A program made the position numbers and the translations under genes. Under the pieces are notes generated by a model. The model did no database searches, was not told the DNA's origin, and was given only the letters and a program-made list of their open reading frames with translations. A stretch of 64,000 nucleotides of DNA from Massilia aquatica (lineage in GTDB: Bacteria > Pseudomonadota > Gammaproteobacteria > Burkholderiales > Burkholderiaceae_D): NCBI RefSeq assembly GCF_011682045.1, contig NZ_VVIW01000008.1:62001-126000 (forward strand), read 5' to 3'. How positions within the stretch are numbered: the stretch's first letter is position 1; every line of letters begins with the position of its first letter. Positions 58,529 to 64,000 of the stretch are shown in pieces.

Positions 58529-60391
58529 ATGATGAGCTACTTGAACCCGCTGCGCCTGCATTTTTCCGGCCGCTTCCAGGCCAATGTCTCGACCGTCAAC
58601 AACGATCCCGGCCATTTCGACAATGCCACCTTCGATCCCAGTTACCAGCAGATGCAGACTGCCGCCGCGGCCAACGGCTGGTTCAATCCGGAGGGCGACG
58701 CTTCGTGGCGCCTGCTCGGCTGCGCGATCACGGCGGCCTGGACCCCGGACGGCGCGGTCGCGGCGTCCGACCCGGTACTGGCTTGCCAGGTGGCCGACGC
58801 CAACAGCCGCGTCAGCGCCAAGCTGGCCGATCTCGACAGCGAGCAGCAAATGGTGTCGGAGATCTGGGGCCTGCAGGTGCGCATCGCCGATGCGGCCGGC
58901 AACACCTTGCTGCTCGGCGACTACACGCCGGCCGCCTTCATGGATATCTGGAACCGTGCCACCGGCGGCAATTCCGGTGGCGACAACGCCGCCGGCGCCA
59001 TGTACCAGTCGGTGCTGACCAATCTGCAATGGGGCGACATCGCGGGCTCGCCGTTCCTGCTGGCGCTGCGCGGCGCCGCCGGCTCGGGCAAACTGTCGAT
59101 CAAGTTCAACGTCGACGGCATCAACCTCAACTTCGGCGACCCCGAATTCATGTGCGGGCGCCTGGTCGGCACGATCGGTCCGGCCGCTGCCGGCGAGCCG
59201 GATCATTTGTTGCTGGGGCGCCAGTTCATGGCTGTCAGCACCCAGCCGCCTTCCGGATTTTTCGCGCCGCAAGGGGGGATCAATTTTTTCGCCGCCCAGG
59301 TCGATACCTCCGCCGGCTGTATCTTTCTCGACCTGGGCAATGCGCTCAGCACACCCACGCCGGGAGGCCCAATGAGCGACCTCGGGCGGTTGACGCTGGG
59401 CGTGGCCACGGCGGACGGGAAGACCCCGGGCCTGGGGTCGATCGAGCCGCACGGTCCCGCTGGGTATACCGATCCCGCGTGGTATGGCCGGACGGCGGGC
59501 GTGGTCGTCATCAACTTGACTGCGGAGCAATTGAAGGCGGTCGAGGAGCAGGCGCTGGTGCTCAGCGGCGACCTGGCGCCGGCCGATGCCTTCATCATGG
59601 AGTCGCCTTTGGGCGCGTTCGTGCGTGCCGACCGGTATGTGTACCGCCTCAGTCCGGGCGATACGGTGCGGGTGCCGGTGTACGCGACCCGCTGGGGCCG
59701 CCCCTTTGCCGGCGCCGACCTGACCTTTGTCGCCGATGCCGGCGGGCTGCAGCCGAGTAACAGTATCAATGCGCAGGATGTACCGAATGTCGCCGTGCCG
59801 CTCTCGGCCATGCCGTTCGAGCGCAGCGCATGCACCGACAGGAACGGCGTGGCGTGGCTGGCGCTGGCGCCGACCGACCCGGGCACGCCGCGCTACTTCA
59901 ATGGCGGCCAGGATTACGGTATCGACGGGCAGGTGTACGGGATCCGCGTGCGCTTCACCGACCAGCGCTTCGCGTACAACGAGAACCAGTGGAATTTCAT
60001 CAGCATCTTGCTGTGGAGCGATTTCGCCCCGCCAGCCCCGGTCACCTGGGACGCGCTGCAGCCGATCTTCCAGCAGTATGCCAATCTGTATCCGGTCATG
60101 AAGCGCTTTCTCGACCTGGGCAATTTCCAGGACGTGGTGGCCAATGCGGCCCTGCTCAAGCTGGCGTTCGGACTCGATCCGTCCAATCCGAACGCCATGC
60201 CGGTCACGCGCGACCTGTCGCCGGCCAAGCGCAACGCGATTCTCTCCTGGCTCGACAACCCGCTGTCGGGCAACGGCGCGGCGCCGGCGCGGCGGCTGCG
60301 CGCGAACACCGCGCCCAGCCCCGAAGCGGACGCCATGAAAGCCAGGGGCGGCAAGGCCTACGCCGCCTCGCGCCGCCTGTGCCTGCGCTAA
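58529..60391 (+). CDS. VioB N-terminal-domain-like protein
   Basis: A 620-residue soluble protein. Its start (YLNPLRLHFSGRFQANVSTV then NNDPGHFD) follows the same pattern as the VioB start (ILDFPRIHFRGWARVNAPTA then NRD). Its C-terminal end (NLYPVMKRF, MPVTRDLSPAKRNAIL) parallels VioB's VYPFMSD and MPSTRELSAPKARLFL, in the segment just before VioB's ferritin-like domain. VioB couples two imines of indole-3-pyruvate in violacein synthesis. Here the N-terminal region is a protein of its own. The comparison is from memory of VioB and not an alignment. The start is 58529 or 58532 behind GGGAG. Confidence 0.7.
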   Translation: MMSYLNPLRLHFSGRFQANVSTVNNDPGHFDNATFDPSYQQMQTAAAANGWFNPEGDASWRLLGCAITAAWTPDGAVAASDPVLACQVADANSRVSAKLADLDSEQQMVSEIWGLQVRIADAAGNTLLLGDYTPAAFMDIWNRATGGNSGGDNAAGAMYQSVLTNLQWGDIAGSPFLLALRGAAGSGKLSIKFNVDGINLNFGDPEFMCGRLVGTIGPAAAGEPDHLLLGRQFMAVSTQPPSGFFAPQGGINFFAAQVDTSAGCIFLDLGNALSTPTPGGPMSDLGRLTLGVATADGKTPGLGSIEPHGPAGYTDPAWYGRTAGVVVINLTAEQLKAVEEQALVLSGDLAPADAFIMESPLGAFVRADRYVYRLSPGDTVRVPVYATRWGRPFAGADLTFVADAGGLQPSNSINAQDVPNVAVPLSAMPFERSACTDRNGVAWLALAPTDPGTPRYFNGGQDYGIDGQVYGIRVRFTDQRFAYNENQWNFISILLWSDFAPPAPVTWDALQPIFQQYANLYPVMKRFLDLGNFQDVVANAALLKLAFGLDPSNPNAMPVTRDLSPAKRNAILSWLDNPLSGNGAAPARRLRANTAPSPEADAMKARGGKAYAASRRLCLR

Positions 60392-60421
60392 CGCCCATCG
60401 CCCATCGACCAGGAGAACAGC

Positions 60422-61483
60422 ATGATCCTCATTCAAAACAGCTTGCTCGCGGGCCTCGATGGCCCGGCCCCCGCGCTCGCCGACGTCCACACCGCCCTGC
60501 AGAACGCGCTCGAACTTGAGCACGCCACCATTCCACCCTATTTGTACGCGCTGTATTCGCTTGACGCCTCCCGCAATACGCAGATCGCGGCCATTCTCAA
60601 GTCGGTCGTCACCGAAGAGATGCTGCACATGACCCTGGTGGCGAATGTGCTCAATGCGCTGGGCGGCACCCCACGGGTCGACCGTCCCGACTTCGTGCCG
60701 CATTATCCGGGGCCCTTGCCGGGCGGCGTCGACAGCCAGTTGACGGTCAACCTGGCGCCGTTTTCGATGACCCAGCTCGATGCCTTCCTGTCGATCGAGG
60801 AACCGGAGCACCCGCTGCATTTCAGGCGCGGGCCCAGCGATGCGCTGGAAGAGCAGGTCACCATCGGCCAGTTCTACCGCAAGATCAGGGAAGCGCTGGC
60901 GCTGCTGCCGCCCGGGTCCTTCGTCCAGCCCGCGCGCAACCAGGTCGGACCGGGCCTGATGCGCGAGGTGGTCGTGGTCGACGACCTGGCGAGCGCGCAG
61001 CGGGCGCTCGACACCATCATCGAGCAGGGCGAGGGCAGCCTGCTTTCGCCCGACGAAGGCGCGGGCGACGGCTACGCCCACTACTACCGCTTCATGCAGA
61101 TCAAGAAGGGCAGGATGCTGGTGCGCTCGGGCACCACCTATGCCTACGCCGGCGCGGCCATCTCGTTCGACGAGGGCGGAGTGTACCGGCTGCCGGTCAA
61201 TCCCACCGCCGCCTTGTACCAGAAGACGGCGAACGGGAACCAGCTGTTCGCCTTCGATAACTTCAACTACACCTACACCAGTCTGCTCAATGCGCTGCAA
61301 GCGGTGTTTAACGGACGGGACAACAGCGACGAATTCAACGTCGCCATCGGCCTGATGATGTCGCTCAAGCTGCAAGCCCAGGTCATGGCCGCAGGCGTTG
61401 CCTACGGCAACATCCCGACCGGGCCAAGTTTTCAATACCAGCCAAGCAATCCAGCGCTGGACCAATCCCACCGTTCGAGATGA
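60422..61483 (+). CDS. Ferritin-like VioB C-terminal-domain-like protein
   Basis: A 353-residue protein with an iron-binding ferritin-like bundle of the iminophenyl-pyruvate dimer synthase type. LQNALELEHATIPPYLYALY and VTEEMLHMTLVANVLNALGG hold the Glu and His ligands (E-x2-H and EExxH). They parallel VioB's LELSVMLQYLYAAYS and HEEMIHYLVVNNLLMALG. It follows the VioB N-like gene by 30 bases. Together the two could form the dimer synthase as two chains. VioA- or RebO-type amino-acid oxidase genes are not in the window. Confidence 0.75.
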   Translation: MILIQNSLLAGLDGPAPALADVHTALQNALELEHATIPPYLYALYSLDASRNTQIAAILKSVVTEEMLHMTLVANVLNALGGTPRVDRPDFVPHYPGPLPGGVDSQLTVNLAPFSMTQLDAFLSIEEPEHPLHFRRGPSDALEEQVTIGQFYRKIREALALLPPGSFVQPARNQVGPGLMREVVVVDDLASAQRALDTIIEQGEGSLLSPDEGAGDGYAHYYRFMQIKKGRMLVRSGTTYAYAGAAISFDEGGVYRLPVNPTAALYQKTANGNQLFAFDNFNYTYTSLLNALQAVFNGRDNSDEFNVAIGLMMSLKLQAQVMAAGVAYGNIPTGPSFQYQPSNPALDQSHRSR

Positions 61484-61548
61484 AGGAAAGAACGATGAAA
61501 CAACTGCTTCGCGCTCGCGCCGAATAGCCAGCCGTTAAAGGACCCGCC

Positions 61549-62520
61549 ATGACGATCCGGATTTCCCTGTACCTGCCGCTGACCGCGGCATGGTTTGCCT
61601 GGAGCATGGCGGCCACCGTGCCGGCGGCGGCGCAAAGTCCCGCCGAACGCCATGTGTACCCCACCGGCGGCGTGCACAATACCAAAGGTTGCACGCCGCC
61701 GTCGAACTGCATTGCGCCGCGCAAGCCGGGCGAGCCTACCGATCCGCTGTATCCGGCTACCTGGTCGAGCGAATGGATCATGTACCGGGTGTTCAGGAAT
61801 GCCGACAGATTCCCGCCGCCGTACGCCTCCCCGCCGGACGGCCTGACGCCGTCCGACTACGAGATTTCGCACGGCGCCACGTATTACGACGCCAACTACC
61901 GCCCGCGCGATGGCGACGGCAGCGGGGCGATGATGGAATACTATCGCAAGCGCTGCCTGCCGATCTTCCCGATGAAAAACGACTTCAGTTGCGCGTTCAT
62001 TTCGCTCGGCAACAAGGCATATTTCCTGCGCTATGCGGACCGGCCCGCCGGCACGCCCGCGTGCTGCCAGTTCTCGCTGGAGAATCACCCACCCCGGCGC
62101 GATTTCATCAAGCACTTGCCGTACGATGCGGCGCGCAGCGCGCATCTGGGCGGCAGCCTGCAAGCTTACGCCACGGGCGGGGCCGGACCGCTGTTCGGCT
62201 ATGCCTTCGAAAAACGGGCGCGGCGCGACAGTTATAACAAGGCGGCGCCGGCCTACCGCCATCCGCAATCGTTCTACTTTTCCGGCTTTCCGGGCGACCC
62301 GCCGAACGCGCCCATCGTCAGCCAGAACTACCGCAACTTCCGCATGCAGCCGCCCGATCCGCGCACGACCTGGGATCAAGTGGCCAGGACATGCCGGCCG
62401 CAGCCGCAATGGTGCTGCCTGTTCGACGGCGATTGCGAGGGCGGCGAGAGCAAGGCCGCGACCAGCCACCAGCAATGGAACGGGGTGCCGTCCGGCGCCG
62501 GGGACAAGGTGCCGCACTGA
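61549..62520 (+). CDS. Secreted Cys-containing protein of unknown function
   Basis: A 323-residue exported protein. A signal peptide ends at AAAQ around residue 29. The mature part has about nine cysteines, including CCQFS near the middle and CCLFDGDCEGGE near the end, and is rich in Pro, Tyr and Arg. AAGGA precedes the ATG. No family is recognised. It follows the ferritin-like gene by 65 bases on the same strand and may belong to the same unit. Confidence 0.65.
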   Translation: MTIRISLYLPLTAAWFAWSMAATVPAAAQSPAERHVYPTGGVHNTKGCTPPSNCIAPRKPGEPTDPLYPATWSSEWIMYRVFRNADRFPPPYASPPDGLTPSDYEISHGATYYDANYRPRDGDGSGAMMEYYRKRCLPIFPMKNDFSCAFISLGNKAYFLRYADRPAGTPACCQFSLENHPPRRDFIKHLPYDAARSAHLGGSLQAYATGGAGPLFGYAFEKRARRDSYNKAAPAYRHPQSFYFSGFPGDPPNAPIVSQNYRNFRMQPPDPRTTWDQVARTCRPQPQWCCLFDGDCEGGESKAATSHQQWNGVPSGAGDKVPH

Positions 62521-62525
62521 CCTTG

Positions 62526-62541
62526 CCAGGCCGGCGCCTGG
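62526..62541. terminator. Short hairpin between convergent genes
   Basis: CCAGGC and GCCTGG form a six-base stem with a four-base loop, directly between the secreted protein gene and rfbA. No T-run is seen, so it is a weak candidate for bidirectional termination. Confidence 0.35.
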
Positions 62542-62543
62542 TG

Positions 62544-63434
62544 TCAGAAAATCTGGTCGTACAAGACCCGCAGCAAATATTTGCCGTAGGCATTGTCCTT
62601 GATCGGCCGCGCCAGCGCTTCCAGTTCTTCGGCGCCGATGAAGCCCTTGCGGTACGCGACTTCTTCCGGCACCGCGATTTTGAGGCCCTGGCGCTTTTCG
62701 ATGGTGGCGATGAACTGCGAGGCGTCCAGCAGCGATTCGTGGGTCCCGGTATCGAGCCAGGCCATGCCGCGCCCCATCACTTCCACGTGCAACTGGCCGG
62801 CCGCCAGATACGCGCGGTTGACATCGGTAATTTCCAGCTCCCCGCGCGCCGATGGACGGATTTCGGCCGCGATGTCGCACACCTGGCGGTCGTAGAAATA
62901 CAGGCCGGTGACCGCGTAGTTCGATTTCGGGACCTTGGGTTTTTCTTCGATCGACAGCGCATTCTGTTCGTCGCCGAATTCGACCACGCCGTAGCGTTCC
63001 GGGTCGAGCACGTGATACGCGAACACGGTGGCGCCGTCGTGGTGGTCGTTGGCCTTTTTCAGCTTGTTATCGAGTTCGTGGCCGTAATAGATATTGTCGC
63101 CCAAAATCAGCGCCGACGGCCGGTTGCCGACAAAATGGCGTCCGATAATGAAGGCCTGCGCCAGCCCGTCCGGCGACGGCTGCACCGCGTATTCCAGGTT
63201 GATGCCCCAGGCGCTGCCATCGCCCAGCAGCTCGCGAAAACGCGGCGTGTCCTGCGGCGTCGAAATGATCAATATATCGCGTATCCCGGCCAGCATCAGC
63301 GTGGTGAGCGGATAGTAAATCATTGGCTTGTCGTACACCGGCAGCAGTTGCTTGGAGATGCTGGTCGTGACCGGATACAGGCGCGAACCGGAACCACCGG
63401 CCAGGATGATGCCCTTGCGTTCAAGCGCGCTCAT
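62544..63434 (-). CDS. rfbA: Glucose-1-phosphate thymidylyltransferase
   Basis: A 296-residue RmlA/RfbA enzyme that makes dTDP-glucose. The nucleotide loop [17 protein letters not shown] is complete, with [14 protein letters not shown] and [20 protein letters not shown] as further signatures. It overlaps rfbB by four bases, and the two begin dTDP-rhamnose or related sugar synthesis for surface polysaccharide. Confidence 0.96.
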   Translation of the reverse strand: MSALERKGIILAGGSGSRLYPVTTSISKQLLPVYDKPMIYYPLTTLMLAGIRDILIISTPQDTPRFRELLGDGSAWGINLEYAVQPSPDGLAQAFIIGRHFVGNRPSALILGDNIYYGHELDNKLKKANDHHDGATVFAYHVLDPERYGVVEFGDEQNALSIEEKPKVPKSNYAVTGLYFYDRQVCDIAAEIRPSARGELEITDVNRAYLAAGQLHVEVMGRGMAWLDTGTHESLLDASQFIATIEKRQGLKIAVPEEVAYRKGFIGAEELEALARPIKDNAYGKYLLRVLYDQIF

Positions 63435-64000
63435 GGAGCCACTCCCGCCGGCCAGCGCAGTTCCCGATACGCACCCGAGGCAATCGCCGCCGCCCAGTCG
63501 CGGTGCGCGAGGTACCAGCGCACCGTGCGCGCCAGTCCGCTGGCAAAGTTTTCGGCAGGCGCCCAGCCCAGTTCGCGTTGCAGCTTGCCGGCATCGACCG
63601 CGTAACGGCGGTCATGGCCGGCGCGGTCGGTCACGTGCGCGATCTGGCCGCGGTACGATTGCGCGCCCGGCGCCTCGGCGTCCAGCAGGTCGCACAGGGT
63701 GTGCACCACGTCGATATTGGTCATTTCCTTATTCCCTCCCACGTTATAGACCTCGCCCGGACGGCCGGCCTCGAGAATGCGGCGCAGCGCCGCGCAATGG
63801 TCGCCCACATACAGCCAGTCGCGGATCTGGCGCCCGTCGCCATACACCGGCAGCGCTTTTCCGGCCAGCGCATTGGCGATCATTAAAGGAATGAGTTTTT
63901 CCGGGAATTGGCAGGGCCCGTAATTGTTCGAGCAATTGCTGGTCAGGGTCGGCAAGCCATAGGTGTGATAACAGGCGCGCACCAGATGGTCGGATGCCGC
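63431..64000 (-). CDS. rfbB: dTDP-glucose 4,6-dehydratase, C-terminal part (cut by window edge)
   Basis: The last 189 codons of an RmlB/RfbB dehydratase, with the 5' part beyond the right edge. The visible sequence starts [17 protein letters not shown] and contains [37 protein letters not shown] and [12 protein letters not shown], all family hallmarks. The NAD loop and the catalytic Tyr-x3-Lys lie to the right of the window. Confidence 0.95.
   Translation of the reverse strand, partial: AASDHLVRACYHTYGLPTLTSNCSNNYGPCQFPEKLIPLMIANALAGKALPVYGDGRQIRDWLYVGDHCAALRRILEAGRPGEVYNVGGNKEMTNIDVVHTLCDLLDAEAPGAQSYRGQIAHVTDRAGHDRRYAVDAGKLQRELGWAPAENFASGLARTVRWYLAHRDWAAAIASGAYRELRWPAGVAP

Noticed and set aside
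58487-61471. A 994-codon open frame on the minus strand across three plus-strand genes
   Set aside because: It is antisense to well-supported VOC, VioB-like and ferritin-like genes; its length comes from the high GC content and it has no recognisable domain.
61495-61527. A 10-codon frame with a ribosome site after the ferritin-like gene
   Set aside because: Too short to support as a gene and without attenuator structure; it could be a remnant.

Overview
The window is high-GC DNA with dense, often overlapping genes. Its gene content points to a betaproteobacterium of the Oxalobacteraceae type (Massilia, Duganella or Janthinobacterium-like). This is inferred from protein character and gene neighbourhoods, because there is no rRNA or other marker here. 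No tRNA, rRNA, CRISPR array or insertion sequence was recognised.

Left part (1-5.3 kb): the end of a plasmid-R64-like type IVb pilus operon (ATPase PilQ, PilR, prepilin PilS, a PilM-like protein, tip pilin PilV, lytic transglycosylase). A lower-GC Phd/YefM-RelE toxin-antitoxin pair follows.

Type III secretion island (5.3-24 kb): one tightly overlapping minus-strand operon encodes SctD-N-O-P-Q-R-S-T-U, the gene order of Hrp1-type systems such as Pseudomonas hrp. It is flanked by two tandem ECF sigma factors that look like HrpL duplicates, a third broken paralogue, a CesT-like chaperone, a 1359-residue effector candidate, and several very small genes (36, 49, 51, 51 and 60 codons). Seven minus-strand sites matching the HrpL 'hrp box' (GGAACY-N15/16-CCACNNA or near) stand before sctD, the effector, the chaperone and three of the small genes. 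This outlines a regulon that can be read from the sequence. SctV, C, J, K and L are not in the window, and no recognisable SctI or SctF is present.

Middle (24-50 kb): a fused apolipoprotein N-acyltransferase with an upstream partner; a secreted SGNH hydrolase; a cobalamin riboswitch before a TonB-dependent receptor; a two-partner secretion pair (TpsB plus a 1927-residue TpsA with GLUG and YDG repeats); a TetR-controlled reductase locus with two identical operators and a broken old-yellow-enzyme gene; two DJ-1/PfpI genes and a GlxA-type regulator; a four-gene methyltransferase, deacetylase, glycosyltransferase and acyl-CoA dehydrogenase cluster; and a copper-type TonB receptor with a DUF2946 gene.

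Right part (50-64 kb): a complete ebo cluster (eboF divergent from eboDECAB). It is followed on the same strand by an ABM/VOC fusion protein and two proteins that together resemble the two halves of VioB, the iminophenyl-pyruvate dimer synthase of the violacein pathway. A secreted Cys-containing protein comes next. The window ends in rfbA and a partial rfbB for dTDP-sugar synthesis. The most interesting parts are the hrp-box regulon with its micro-genes and the ebo plus split-VioB block.
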